DNA from: Chlorocebus sabaeus
Taxonomy: Eukaryota; Chordata; Mammalia; Primates; Cercopithecidae
Assembly (NCBI RefSeq): GCF_047675955.1
Contig: NC_132909.1
Span: 42,087,931-42,151,930, forward strand
Length of the DNA stretch: 64,000 nucleotides
Direction: 5' to 3'
Each line of letters begins with the position of its first letter. Position 1 is the first letter of the stretch. Of this stretch, positions 45,001 to 57,149 are shown piece by piece. The notes beneath the pieces are model-generated. The model made no database searches, was not told the DNA's origin, and saw only the letters and a program-made list of their open reading frames with translations. The position numbers and the translations under genes are program-made.

Positions 45001-46758
45001 GGTCTGAACTGAGAATGTCCTCATTGTTTGAGGGGCCTGGGTCCAGGCCCCCTTCTCATTTCCCTACAGGGGGTTGCCATTCTGATGAAATTTTTAGCGG
45101 CATTGATTAGTCCAGTGATTTCCTTTGTTACAGCAGGGACAGAGTCCTGGTGGTTTTTTCCACTGGGTTGGGGGTTACTGCACTGTAAGGTCCTTTCTGT
45201 CCTCAGATCTGGCGGCATTCCTTTTTAAATTGTCCAGTTTTTCTGTAATTATAACATTTTCTCACTTAAGGGCCTAATCCTTGGCTCCTTTTAGATTTGT
45301 CAGCTACTAAATTAGCCATTGCTTATGCTAATATTGCAGAGTGATGAAGCTCAGTTCCTACATCCTGACAAGCTCTGAGAAAATTTCCCAAGTTTTTTTG
45401 TACACCTCATAGGTGCTAGTGCACATTTACAATCCGTGTTTGCATTCCCTAAAGCTAAAGTTAAGGTTCGCATTTCTGTGGCAGTGGCATGAGGAATTTG
45501 ATGCTTCACTGTCTCTTGTAATCTTGCAAGAAAATGCGCATAGGGCTCCTGCAACCCTTGCATAATATGTAAAAAGGATTGTACTAGGACTCCCTCTTCA
45601 GGAATTGTGGCCCAGGTGCGTTTAGTGGCCTGTGTACACTGCTGATAAGCAGCATCTGGGAGTGCAATTTGACGTTCTGGGTCTGAATAAGGACCATTAC
45701 CCAATAGCATGTCTTCTGTAATGTTTCATGTCCAGCAACACAATTCTGTCTAGCCATGGTCTGCACACAGTTCTTGCCAATTTAAATTCCATGTCAGATA
45801 TGCATTAGCAAGTTCTAGCCAAGTGTTTTACATCAAAGGGTAGAAGGCACATAGCACCAAATGCAGATTCTAGCAATCTTAAAGTGAATGGGCTCTGTAC
45901 CACATTATTAACTACACTAATTTTTAATTCCTTCAAGAACTTAAACTCTAGTGGGGTGTGTTCATGAATAAACTAATGTGTATTATTTGGATCAGGCCTT
46001 ACAGAAATAGAAAAAGCACAAGGTCCTAAGGGCTCTCCAGCTATGGCAGCAGAGCGTAAAATTATTTGTATTGGTGTCTCTATTTCTTCTAATGAAGGAG
46101 GTGGTACAGATGTTTCTGCAACTGGAGAGGCAGTATTGGCCAATTTTTAATCCTCCCTCTCCTGTTTTTTACTTTCAATTAAAGCTGTGGGTGGGACAAC
46201 AGATAATTGCAGATTTTTAGACATAGCCTGCTGTCCAGCAGAGTAATAAGGCAGAAGTTCCATACAAACTAGACTCTAAGTGGAGAAAACAGAAGAATCA
46301 ACTTTAAGACCTTTTTGATGAGGCTGTTTTAACCCTTCTCCTACTCTTTCTCAACTTTCCACATCAAGAGTGCCTGCCTGTGGAAACCATGGGTTATGCA
46401 TTATAATCTTTTGTGGTTTCTGCAGGGGGTTAGTGTCTGAGAACTAACCTGAGCCCCAGACTGTTTCAACAAAACTTTAAGCAACTGCACATAATGTTTT
46501 TCTTCAACAGACAACTTCTGCCCCATGTTACCCTGATTCAGAAAACTTCCCATTCCCAGTACTTCTTTAGAGTACTAACATTATATCAGTCCCAGTACTT
46601 CTTTAGGGCACTGATCAGTACCATTTTAGGGAACTGACCTTATATCCGCTGCTGGCAGACTCATCCGGTCCCCGTTCATCTTCTCAATTTCAGTTGCTCT
46701 TCTCCAGCAGACCTTCTTTGTTCATGTCTTCGAAGTCCCTGTGTTAGGACACCTTGAA
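45001..46758 (-). pseudogene. gag pseudogene: Retroviral gag remnant
   Basis: The open segment at 45351-45710 resembles the C-terminal capsid domain, with a major-homology-region-like stretch in its middle. Closer to protease, two nucleocapsid zinc knuckles can be made out in different frames: one near 45214-45256 with two zinc ligands lost, and one near 45106-45140 that still shows Cys-Cys-His spacing. The matrix part (about 45720-46750) is broken by many stops. Confidence 0.75.
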
Positions 46759-46778
46759 GTCCCTGTTCTGGGGTGCCA
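46759..46778 (-). other. Primer-binding site, tRNA-Lys type
   Basis: On the minus strand this reads TGGCACCCCAGAACAGGGAC just inside the 5' LTR. It matches the complement of the 3' end of tRNA-Lys (UUU) apart from a few changes and a two-base insertion. Confidence 0.8.
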
Positions 46779-46781
46779 GTT

Positions 46782-47219
46782 TGCCAGGGGCCTTATCCTT
46801 GTTGGACTGAACAAAGGATGACAAATGTGAGAATAAAGATAAAGACAAAAGAGAATATTTGGAAGAAGGGGTTAGGGGGCTCCTTGCTTCTAGTTGAACA
46901 AGGACCTTCAGTTTTCTCAGCCCCTCCATATTTTTTAGATAAAAGAGATAGCGAGAAGTGGGGGTGATTGTCGGTTGGCAGTTTGATTCACAGCAGGCTT
47001 GCAAGACTGCATTCTTTGAACAATAGGCTCTAGATGTCCCAGTAGATAATTTCAAGGAGCACAGCGCCAGGGAGTGATTGCCTTCAGCAAATCATCTGGC
47101 AGCTGGAGCAGATGTCAGTGTGCCCACACCCTACATTCATGATAAACGGTCTGTTGTTTGATCATATGGCCTCCAGTGGAATGTTGAGTTGATCACAATC
47201 CCTTTGCCAGCTTTCTACA
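46782..47219 (-). repeat. 5' LTR of the provirus
   Basis: 438 bp, the upstream LTR on the minus strand, direct repeat of 42479-42924. It shares long words such as 'gttggactgaacaaaggatg' and 'cacagcaggcttgcaagact'. It differs by substitutions and small indels. Confidence 0.92.
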
Positions 47220-47225
47220 CACATA

Positions 47226-48955
47226 GACCAATGAAACAGAATATAAAACCCAGAAATAAGATCACACACCTACAACTATCTGATTTTTTACAAACCTGAC
47301 AGAAACAAGCAGTAGGAAGAGGACTCCTTATTCAATAAATGGTGCTGGGATAACTGGCTAACCATATGCAGGAAATTGAAATTGGCCCCTTTCCTCCATT
47401 ATCCTCAGCAAGCTAACACAGGAACAGAAAACCAAACACCACATGTTCTCACTTGTAAGTTGAACAATGATACCACATGGACACATGGAGGGGAACAACA
47501 TATACCAGGGCTAGTCAGGGGGTGGGGGCGAGGAGACGGAGAGCATAAAGACAAATAGCTAATGCATGAGGGATTTAAAACCTAGACGATGGATTGATAG
47601 GTGCTACAAACCACCATGGCACACATATACCTATGTAACAAATCTGTCAACTCTGCACTTGTATCCCAGAACTTAAAGTAAAATTAAAAAACAAACAAAC
47701 AAACAAACAAACAAACAAACAAACTGAACTCCTTCCTTACACCATATACAATAATCAACTCAAGATGGTTTAAAGACTTAAATGTAAAACCCAAAAGTAT
47801 AAAAACTTTTGAAGGTAACCTAGGCGATACAATTCAGGACACAGGCATGGAAAAATATTTTATGATGGAGATGCCAAAATCAATTGGAACAATGGAAATG
47901 TTGACAAATGGGATCTAATTAAACTAAAGAGCTTCTGCCCAGAAAAAAAAAAAACAAAAAAACCAAAAACTATTAATAGAGTAAGCAGACAACATACAGA
48001 ATGGGAGAAAATGTTTGCAAACTACACATCTGACAAAGATTTAATTTCTAGCATCTATAAGGAACTTAAATTTACAAGAAAAAAGCAAACAACCCCATCA
48101 AAAAGTGGGCAAAGGACAGGAAGTGACACTTCTCAAAAGAAGTCATACATGCAGTTAACAAAGCATATGAAATAACTTCAACATCACTGATCATTAGAGA
48201 AATGCAAATCCATACCACAATGAGATACCGTTTTGTACCAGTCAAAATGGCCATTATTAAAAAGTAAAAAAAAAAAAAAGACAGATATTGGCAAAGTTGT
48301 GCAGGAAAAAGAACGTTTTTACCCTGTTGGTGGGAGTGTAAATGAGTTCAACCATTGTGGAAGACAGTGTGATGATTCCTCAAAGACCTAAATATAGAAA
48401 TGCCATTCAACCCAGGAGTCTCATTACTGAGTATATGCCCAAAGGAATATGTCATTCTGTTATAAAAACATACGCACAGACACGTTCATTGCAGACCTAT
48501 TCACAATAGCAAATACATTAAATCAACCCACATGTTCACCAATCATAGACTGGATAAAAAAAATGTAGTACATATACACCATGGAATACTATGCAGCCAG
48601 AAAAGAAAACAAGATCATATCCTTTGTAAAGACATGGAAGAAGCTGGCAGCCATTATCTTTAGCAAACTAACACGGGGACAGAAAACCAAACACGACACG
48701 TTCTCGCTTTTAAGTGGGTGCTAGATGATGAGAACACCCAGACACATAGAGGTGAACAACATGCACTGAGACATATCATGAGGTGGAGAGTGGGAGGAGG
48801 GAAAGAAGAAAATAACTAATGGATAGTAGGCTTCATACCTGGGTGATAAAACAATCTGTACAGCCAACCTTTATGACGCATATTTACCTATGTAACAAAC
48901 CTGCACATCCTGCACTTGTACCCCTGAACTTAAAACTTAGAAACAGAAAAAAAAT
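47226..48955 (+). pseudogene. L1 ORF2 3' part and 3' UTR
   Basis: L1 sequence resumes after the provirus with 'gaccaatgaaacagaatata' and continues through 'caactcaagatggtttaaag' and 'ccttatttcagtatatg'-type C-terminal ORF2 sequence to the 3' UTR. It is interrupted by an L1 3' end at 47395-47722. The element ends in a short A-rich tail near 48950. Confidence 0.85.
47395..47722 (+). mobile_element. Nested L1 3' end fragment
   Basis: A short 5'-truncated L1 starting 'ccattatcctcagcaagcta' and ending 'ttgtatcccagaacttaaag' with an (AAAC)n tail. Flanks 47378-47394 and 47721-47737 look like a diverged target-site duplication. On both sides the surrounding L1 reads continuously once the fragment is removed. 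Confidence 0.82.
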
Positions 48956-49783
48956 TCTAGGAAAAATTATTGAGTTGGTGCACAGTCCAGAGTCAGTATG
49001 GACTGTCCAGCTCTAAGATTCTTATTTATGAGAAAGAAAGCTTTCTGTTTCTTGTCTGCACTACCATTATATTGGGTATCCTTTTTCTTGTAGGCAAATG
49101 TAATCAAAGTGCTAGCTTTGTCATGGAATTCCTTGAAATCTTCGATAAGACATGTCTCTTTCCTAAGACATCTTCCTATCTGCATAGTAGTGGAGGCAGG
49201 AGTGGGGAAGATTTAATGTTGAAGTTCTAGTGCCTTCATATGGCCCACATCCGTAGTTTCTTGTGTAGTTAATAGCATCTCACATTCTCTTTGTGGGACC
49301 ACTCCACCACAAAGGGTCCACCAGTCAGTGTGTTAAATGAGGATGTCACCACTTGCTAGATGCAGAGGACAGAGATATATTGGGTATGGTCCATGGGGAG
49401 CTGTTGGGGGTTAGAGGTGGGGCTCACATGCACACATTGTTTGTGGGCCTTGAAGAATCCTGTGTGTATGAGCTTTCTTGGACAGAAAGTTCAGCTGCCC
49501 AGTGCGGAACCCATCTATTTCTGCCCAAGTGAGGAAGATCTGGCCACACCCTGATCAAAGCCCTGCTACACCCATCCTAGTTGGTAGGGAGCTTGCATCA
49601 TGTGCATGCTGAGCTGTGGCTTAAGCACTTTGACATCTAACGTCTCACTGGATAACTGGGAAACTGAGGTCTTTGCTTTGGGAATTAGAGTCCCTGGGAT
49701 CTTGGGAAATTCTGCCAATGTTCTCATATAGAGCCAACTCATGTCTGCACCATTAAATTTTCATAGGTTTGTGTGCACGCATA

Positions 49784-49784
<1 letters not shown>
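48956..49784. other. Unassigned DNA
   Basis: Balanced composition, no recognised repeat or gene. Confidence 0.3.

Positions 49785-49827
<43 letters not shown>
49785..49827. repeat. (AC)n microsatellite
   Basis: About 21 uninterrupted AC units. Likely polymorphic in length. Confidence 0.97.
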
Positions 49828-49830
<3 letters not shown>

Positions 49831-50589
49831 TTTTCAGGGTAAAGGTAGGAAGTAGAGTTAACACTGATGGAGTGACAAGAAGAAAGAAGACAGAGGATGG
49901 GGCAGCTCTGCCATGGGGTAGGGGCGCCCAGTCTCTTGGTAACATGCCCAGGACCTAAAACATGGGGAGGAAAAAAGATAACAGGCTGACGACTTGGGAA
50001 CCTCAAGGTTCCCATGGATCTGCCTGGGCTGTGGCCATCCCCAGGAAAGCCTTCAGAGGACAAAAACTTGGTTTCTGCATTCACTGTTCTGCATAATTAA
50101 AATTGGGAGGAATTCCCCTACACTCAGTATGGAAGGGAATACAGTAATGAAAACCTCACATTTTTCTCTACGAATTGAAGTAATTGACTTTGGTGGCCCT
50201 TAAATTTCAAAGGCTTAAAAAAGTGAGTTTACCTTGCTGTCTAATCAATTACTTGTTGTAGTCTCAGATCCTTGGAAACTACTGTATATCCTCCGGAGGT
50301 CTTTTAGAGCAGAAATTGGCCTGGGGGTTTGTGGGACTGAGCACTCAGGTTAGTGTAGAATGTGGCAGAGCATCAGATCACTGCTCTGAAGGTCATCCCT
50401 TTCATAGCTTCAGGCTTCTTTTTTGGAAGTGGAACCAGAGTCATTTTCCAGGCTGGGATGATGAAGCCTTGTGAATTAACTGGATACCTCAGAACAGTGG
50501 AGGGAAACAAGGAAACACAGGAGGCTTCTGAGGTCTCTTACATTGCCCTGGAGCCTGTAGGCCTCATTCATTTGCCCTCCTGTTTCATA
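49828..50589. other. Unassigned DNA
   Basis: No repeat family or gene recognised. The open frame at 50362-50595 has no recognisable domain. Confidence 0.3.
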
Positions 50590-52565
50590 GTTTAATTTTT
50601 TGTTTGTTAAATTTTTCTAAATTTGGATTTTTAATTTTTTTAGTCTGCTGAAAGTTTGTCAATTTTTAACTTTTCAAAAGGAAATTTCTTTTCACCGATC
50701 TTTTGTATTTTTTATTACAATATTTTTTTTTCTGCTCTAATCTTTATGATTTTTTTTCTTCTAATAACTGTGGGTTTGGTTTGCTCTTGCTTTTCTAGTT
50801 CTTTAAGGTACATTACTAGGTTGTTTATTTGAAAATTTTCTCTTTTTTGGGATGTGGGCACTTATACCTGTAAACTTTCCTATTAGTACTGTTTTTATGT
50901 ATCCCATAGATTTTGATATGTAGTGTTTTTATTATCATTTGTTTAAAAAATTTTTTAAATTTTCTTAATTTCTTCATTGACCCACTGATCATTTACTAGC
51001 ATATTGTTTATTTTTTGTGTATTTGTATAGTTTTTATAGTTTCTCTTTTTGTTAATTTATAATTTTATTCCATTGCAGACAATAAGATGTTTAGTATTAT
51101 TTCAAGTTTTTGAATGTTTTAAGAATTGTTTTGTGGCCTAACATATGCTTGAAAATAATATGCTAAAGAAAAGAATGTGTATTCTTCAACCATTAGATAA
51201 ATGTTCTACAAATATCTATTATATACATTTGGTCTATAGTATAGATTAAGTGTAATGTTTCTTTGTTTCTATTCTGTCTGGAATATCTATTCAATGTTGA
51301 AAGTGGGGTGTTGGAGTCTCCAGCTATTATTGTATTGGAGTCTATCTCTCTCTTTGGCTCTAATAATATTTGCTTTATATATTTCAGTGCTCAAGAGTTA
51401 AGTGCATTTATATTTAAAATTGTTATATCTTCTTGTTAAATTTACCCTTTTATCACTATATAGTAACTTCTTTGTCTTTTCTTATAATTTTTGTCTTAAA
51501 ATATGTTTTTTGATGTAAGTATAGTTACTTCTGGATTTTTTTTGTTTCTATTGACATTCAATATCTTTTTCCATGTCTAAAATTTTCAGTCTATCTGTGT
51601 CTTTGTAGATGAGGTGAATTTCTTATAGGCAAAAGATCAATATGTCTTGTTTTTATATGCGTTCGTACACTCTGTCTTGATTGGAGAGTTTAGTCTATAT
51701 ACATTCAATGTTATTATTAATAAGCAAGAACTTACTTCTGCCTTTTTATTTGATTTATGCTTGCTTTGTGGCTTTTCTTTTTATCTTACTTTGCTTTTTG
51801 TCTTCCTTTTAGTGAAGGTAATTTTCTCTGGTGATATAATTTAGTTTTGTGCTTTTCATTTTTTGTGTATTCCTTGTTTGTTTTTTTGGTTTGAGGTTAT
51901 CATGAGGCTTGCAAATGATAACTCATAGCCTCTTATTTTAATCTAATAACAACTTAACACTGTTTGAATAGAAAAAGAAGCAAAAATAATAGTAATAAAA
52001 ACTGTATGCTTTAACTCTTCCCCTCGCTTTTTTATTGTTTCTATTTATATGTAATTTTACTGTCTATGTCTTGAAAAGCTGTCGTTGCTATTTTTGATTG
52101 GTTTATTTTTTAGCCTTTCTACCTTGCATAAGATTAGTTCAGACACCACAGTTACAGTGTTATTATATTATTTGATTTTCTCTGTACTTACTATCACCAG
52201 GAACTATATTTATATGGTTTAAATAATTCCTCCATTGGCAGGTGTAAGCTGAGTTTGGTTTGGTTTTTCTTTCTGTTATAACACGAAAGCACTGAGTTCG
52301 ATGCCTCACAATTGCTGTATTCTCCCTTTCTGCACCATGTCACCATTGTTGGGAGATGGGGGAGAAATGGTGTAAAAGATTCAAGACTGTCTTTCCTACC
52401 TGTTCAGTGCCTCTTTCAGCAATATGAAGTTAAAACCAGGTACTATGAGTACTCACCTTATTTTTCGTTCTTACAACAGTTCTTTTTAAATGTAGGTTGT
52501 TGTTAAATTGGTGTCCTTGCAGGGGGGAATGGTTGGTGGAGTCTTCTATTCTGCCATCTTGCTGT
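50590..52565 (-). mobile_element. Antisense L1 (old, internally shortened)
   Basis: T-rich plus strand with reverse-complement L1 ORF2 phrases ('tgggtttggtttgctcttgc', 'gtatcccatagattttgata', 'ggggtgttggagtctccagc') and a likely 5' end at 'ttctattctgccatcttgct' near 52545. Only ~2 kb separates ORF2 sequence from the 5' end, so ORF1 and part of ORF2 appear deleted. L1M-age. Confidence 0.8.
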
Positions 52566-54627
52566 ACCTATGAGCCATCTATGACATTTTAAATTAATTA
52601 ATTTAAAGCTACATAGCCCCATAAGTTTTCCTTTGTCTCTAAATTATTAGAGGCTCCATTTTAAAATAAATTTTTGGCCTCTAAATTTCTTTATTATAAC
52701 ATTTAGTAAATAGAAAATTATGGAAAAACTCTGCAAAATGTTTGGTCTGTAACTGTCATTGGTACCATATAATAAATTCTATGAGGGCAGGGAGTCAGTC
52801 TGTGACTCAAGTTCTCTGATATGTGACTGCTCTTTGTGGTAATTAAACCTCTGCATGAAATAATTAATAAATGTCTGCACATTAAAAAATAATTCCACAT
52901 AAAGTGTAGATCTATCTGATCGTATTAGGAAATTGTGTATTCTTTCCAAGGCAGGAAGAGGTTTACCTGGATATCCTGAGGTCATGGCTTATAAGAACAA
53001 TGGGCCTGACTATAGAGAAAACAAGCAGTGATCAATTTAGAGTTGTTCATCAGTCAACAATTTGGATTATTTAAAAAAGCGGACATATATACTGAAAAGA
53101 TGTAGGATAGAGTGTAAAATCATACAAAGGTACTCCTTAGGACAAAGACACTTTGGGTGATTCTCGACTCAGGTAAGAATTTAGGAGTGGTTTTGGACCT
53201 ATGAATGTGTTGGACCCTGCCCCCTTGTGTTGAACAGAATAAAAGTCATGGAGCTACTGGCCCACATTATAAGTCCCAAACACAAAACATTAAAAAATGA
53301 TAAAAACACAACATGTGAAAAATGTGGAATTCTGTTATTAACGACTCCAGAACAATGTTTAAAATAATTTCTGTGTTGCTTATGGTGTTCCACTTGCCAG
53401 TAACATACATAGGAAAAATGACATTTCCAAGCATATTCAGAATTCAGCACATAATTTGGATATTAGATAGCACATATATTTGGAAGCGTGTATTTATGTT
53501 TTGCTCACCTGAGATTTTTGGGACTAATGGTGATGGCCTGAGAGATACTCAAGAGACAGCTGGTGCCAATGCACATGCTCTGGCCACTCTGTGAAGACAG
53601 AAAACAACTTTCTCTCTAATATTACTGAAAAAATACTTCAACTCCAAATCAGTCATTGTCTGAAGGACTTTTTTAGAGAGTACCAAGGAGATGTCCATAG
53701 TCAGATGCTTGAGAATCAAATCTGTGGATCATAATGTGTATCTGGTAAATAAAGAAAACTCTGATGTCAAGGAAGAAAAAAATTCCAGCTATTTAACTAT
53801 GGTCTGAGATAAGATCATTCCTACTGCTGTATTATTGGAGAAAATTTGATGTTTTCAGTAACTGATCATTTCATTCTGAGTGAGGAGCTCTTTCATGGAC
53901 ACATGAAGTCTGTTTTACAGGGGAAACAAAAACATTCTATCGTGTACTTGCCATTGTTTCTAACAATGTTCAGAAATATTTTATTGAACCTCTTTTTTAT
54001 AACAGTTTTGTTCTAAAAAGAAAAACATATATATTGTCAATATACTACAGTACTACTCTAGAATACTGTAGTACTACTCTAGAATACTATAGAATTCTTA
54101 CTATACTATAGTACTACTTTAGAATACTATAACATATGTTTTTATAATAAAGCTACAATGTGCTTTATTGTTCCCTTTTACAGGTGAAAAAATATTAAAT
54201 TAAAGAAGGCTGAATGACATTTCTAAAGTCACCTCATTGTAAAAAGAAAGTTTGAGGAGTAGACAATGTGCTTATCCACTATGTTTCTCAATCTTACAGA
54301 CACAGATACACTTTAATATGTCACACATTTTTTATTTTTAATTTTGTATATCTTGTCAGTTACAAAATATTATTGTACTTTAAAAAAAGCTTCGATTGTG
54401 GCAGTTTCTCATTTAAATCTAATTAAGTTAAATCTAACCATTAATAATAGGAAAAATTAGTATTTTTAATGAATAAAAGCATCAAATAAAGTTATTTCAA
54501 TGTTAGAATTATTAAATATATTAAAACATAAAATCATTTTGGAGCAGGAAACTGGAGGCAGAAACAATTATTTACTTAACTAATTTAAATAGATGAGTAT
54601 TAAGCCTGGCAATGGCTTTAGAATTTT
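52566..54627. other. Unassigned DNA
   Basis: AT-rich. Contains a short palindromic minisatellite at 54039-54131. No gene recognised; the open frames at 53199-53450 and 53322-53594 lie on opposite strands of the same DNA and have no recognisable domains. Confidence 0.3.
54039..54131. repeat. Short imperfect minisatellite with hairpin potential
   Basis: About four copies of a ~22-25 bp unit built from 'gtactactctagaatactg' and variants such as 'ctatagtactactttagaat'. The units contain inverted words (agtact, ctag), so single strands could fold. Confidence 0.75.
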
Positions 54628-54842
54628 TTGTTTTGTTTGTTTTGAGATGGAGTCTCATTCTGTTGCCCAGGCTGGAGTGTAGTGATGCGATCTGGGCTCA
54701 CCACAACCTCTGCCTCCTGGGTTCAAGTGATTCTCCTGCCTCAGCCTCCCAAGTAGCTGGTTCTACAAAGATGTGCCACCATGCCTGACTAATTTTTGTA
54801 TTTTCAGTAAAGACATCATTTCACTATGTTAGCCAGGTTGGT
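54628..54842 (-). mobile_element. Alu, antisense, truncated
   Basis: Reverse Alu covering the right monomer and part of the left, stopping at 'atgttagccaggttggt'. Confidence 0.85.
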
Positions 54843-54902
54843 GCTTTAGAATATTTTTAAACCTAGAGAAAATGTCACAAGCTATTCAATTTGGTTAGTT
54901 TT

Positions 54903-55208
54903 GGCCGGGCGCGGTGGCTCAAGCCTGTAATCCCAGCACTTTGGGAGGCCGAGACGGGTGGATCACGAGGTCAGGAGATCGAGACCATCCTGGCTAATAT
55001 GGTGAAACCCCATCTCTACTAAAAAAATACAAAAAACTAGCCGGGCGAGGTGGCGGGCGCCTGTAGTCCCAGCTACTCCGGAGGCTGAGGCAGGAGAATG
55101 ACGTAAACCCGGGAGTCAGAGCTTGCAGTGAACTGAGATCCAGCCACTGCACTCCAGCCTGGGCAACAGAGCAAGACTCTGTCTCAAAAAAAAAAAAAAA
55201 AAAAAAAA
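54903..55208 (+). mobile_element. AluY, AluYR-like
   Basis: Near-consensus Alu starting 'ggccgggcgcggtggctc', with the 'gagatccagccactgca' form of the monkey variant and a 25-base A tail. No clear target-site duplication seen. Confidence 0.93.
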
Positions 55209-56594
55209 GAAAACTACTGAAGTCCATTATTTTTTTCTAATGTGAAAACCTAAGGTCAGCAAATTACCTTCCCTTGAATTCTCTTTTCCCAATTTCATGA
55301 ATCAAATAGTCTTAACATAACGGACAAAGACCAGATATTTTCTGTCACCATCCAATTATGACCATTCTTAAGTACATAATATGCCCTAATAGGTAAAATA
55401 ACACCAAAAAACCCTATATTTAATATTTTTGAAAAGAATAAGATAATTCAATCAGCTACATCCTATGCACTTTATATGCAAGAAGGTATTGTAGAAATAC
55501 ATCTACTAACCTTGGAGTCATTCCTGACTCTTTTAGAGAAAATAAGAGTTAGTGGATTTACTGTTAAATTGTATTAAAGAACTTTTTGTAAAATGTATTT
55601 CATGGCTTTATACATCACAAAGCAACAATAATGACCACTGAAAATTACATTTTATTAAATTAGGATCAGTTAAGGACTGGCTTATGTTTTTGACATTATA
55701 TTCTCTCCACAATTTCAGCCTATGAGTTATAAATTTTTTCACACCTCATGCGTGGCTTTGGCAGTGGTCAGTTTCTGAAACAGAAGAGTTACTTTTCCAG
55801 ACAAGGCACCACCTACAACAAATGTAATTTAAAGATGGAATTGGCTTATATTTGTAATTGCAGAATTTTATGGATTCTACTTTGAGGCTTGAACAGCACT
55901 GATTTGCTTGGCTTACCTTCAAATGTATTATGAAGTCAAACTTAGCAGGTTTTCTGGTATCAATATTCTTTGTTGAAGATTCCCCAAATCTTCCTGGATA
56001 TTAATGCACCATTATGCATGCGGTTTCCTTAATTTTGGTTCAAAGAAAGCAGACGGTACCTGCAGATGTGTCCCCTAAACAATCCTTGCAGCTCAACCCC
56101 ACTGATCCCACAGAGCCCTCTCCCTGTCCTCGATGCAGGTCTGGAGTGAAGCTCTGTCCAAGACAATCTTCTATTGATCTTTTCACAAGTGCAATTTCAT
56201 GAAATGACAATTAGATGAAGATGGGAGAAGACTAAGGCAAGGTTCTGGGTGAGTGAAAGCCAGTGTGTCAGGTAGGAGCCTGCAGAGTGACAGTTTAGTG
56301 AGTGTTAAATCCAGCACTGCAGTAAGAAGACAGAGCAATCAACCAAGAATGACTGGGTTGATAGTGCCATTCTTCAGGTCTCTTTCTTTTCTCTCTTTCT
56401 CCATACTTATTTCTTAGGTAAGATCAGCTTTCAGAAGTTACTTCACAGGGTAAAATATGACATTCAGAACTTCAAATTTACCTTTTCATTTGGTGCCACA
56501 AACCTGTAATTAGGAAGAAACTCACATGTTGAAAAAAGGTTCTATGCTGACCAGTAGAAGAGAAAAAAAATCAGACTAAAAACTCTTATATGAA
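55209..56594. other. Unassigned DNA
   Basis: AT-rich to 55950 and balanced after. No repeat or gene recognised. Confidence 0.3.
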
Positions 56595-56880
56595 GTCTGG
56601 GTGCTGTGGCTGATGCCTGTAATTCCAGCACTTTGGGAGGCAGAGGAGGATGGATCTTTGAGCTCAGGAGTTTGAGATCAGGCTGGGGAACATGGTGAGA
56701 ACCCATCTCTACAAAAATACAAAAATTAGCTGGGCGCGTTGGCATTTTCCTGTAGTCCCAGCTACTTGGGAGGCTGAGGCAGGAGAATTGCCTGAGCCCC
56801 AGAGGCAGGGGTTGCAGTGTGCTGAGATTGCAATATTGGACTCCAGCCTGGGTGACAGAGTGAGACCTTGTCTTAAAACA
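56595..56880 (+). mobile_element. Alu
   Basis: Full-length Alu with substitutions, ending 'gagtgagaccttgtctt' followed by a CA-rich tail. AluS or AluJ age. Confidence 0.9.
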
Positions 56881-57149
56881 CATACACACACACAAATCTT
56901 ACATGGAGACAAACAAGTGAGCTATTTCTACTATTTCCCCAAATTACTCCCTAATCCTAGTGAAGCCCACACATTAGGTAACAGCCAGGGTATGTAGCTG
57001 GACTCATCCTTCCCTTCAAATCACAAACCCCTCAATTTCTTCTAGGCCCTGCTGAGCACAGGGTCACAAGGGGAGAATGAACACAGCTTTTCATTTCTTC
57101 TGGTCCTGTGCTTCCCAGTCTTCCTCCCATTTCTGAGCCCTAACCCCAA

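Larger units (their letters stand above)
42479..47219 (-). mobile_element. HERV-K-like (betaretroviral) provirus, internally deleted
   Basis: A 4.74 kb minus-strand provirus with two direct LTRs, a primer-binding site, gag remnants, dUTPase/protease remnants and an env remnant. It is bounded by a perfect 6-bp target-site duplication, 'cacata', at 42473-42478 and 47220-47225, and lies within the ORF2 of an older L1. Most of pol and the first part of env are missing: the protease end is within a few hundred bases of env sequence. Every coding region is broken. The LTRs are roughly 85 percent alike by eye, so the insertion is tens of millions of years old rather than recent. The dUTPase plus protease order and the lysine-type primer site fit the HML (HERV-K) supergroup; I cannot name the subgroup, though HERVK14-like is one possibility. 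Confidence 0.9.
36480..48955 (+). mobile_element. Nearly full-length old L1, interrupted
   Basis: One L1 can be followed from a 5' end near 36480 ('gggaagggtgccaagatg') to a 3' end near 48955 ('cttgtacccctgaacttaaa'). Removing its insertions (Alu at 39950-40221, Alu at 41878-42159, provirus at 42479-47219 plus one copy of its duplication, L1 fragment at about 47395-47722) leaves roughly 6.8 kb, a full L1 length. The 5' UTR has the 'gctatatttgttgttttaca' type segment near 37930 that I associate with L1PB/L1MA-age elements. Both reading frames are destroyed by stops and frameshifts, so it is dead. The provirus and Alus lie within its ORF2 and therefore inserted later. Confidence 0.88.

Noticed and set aside
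49739..50084. Minus-strand frames with Cys-Val repeats
   Set aside because: Translation of the CA microsatellite.
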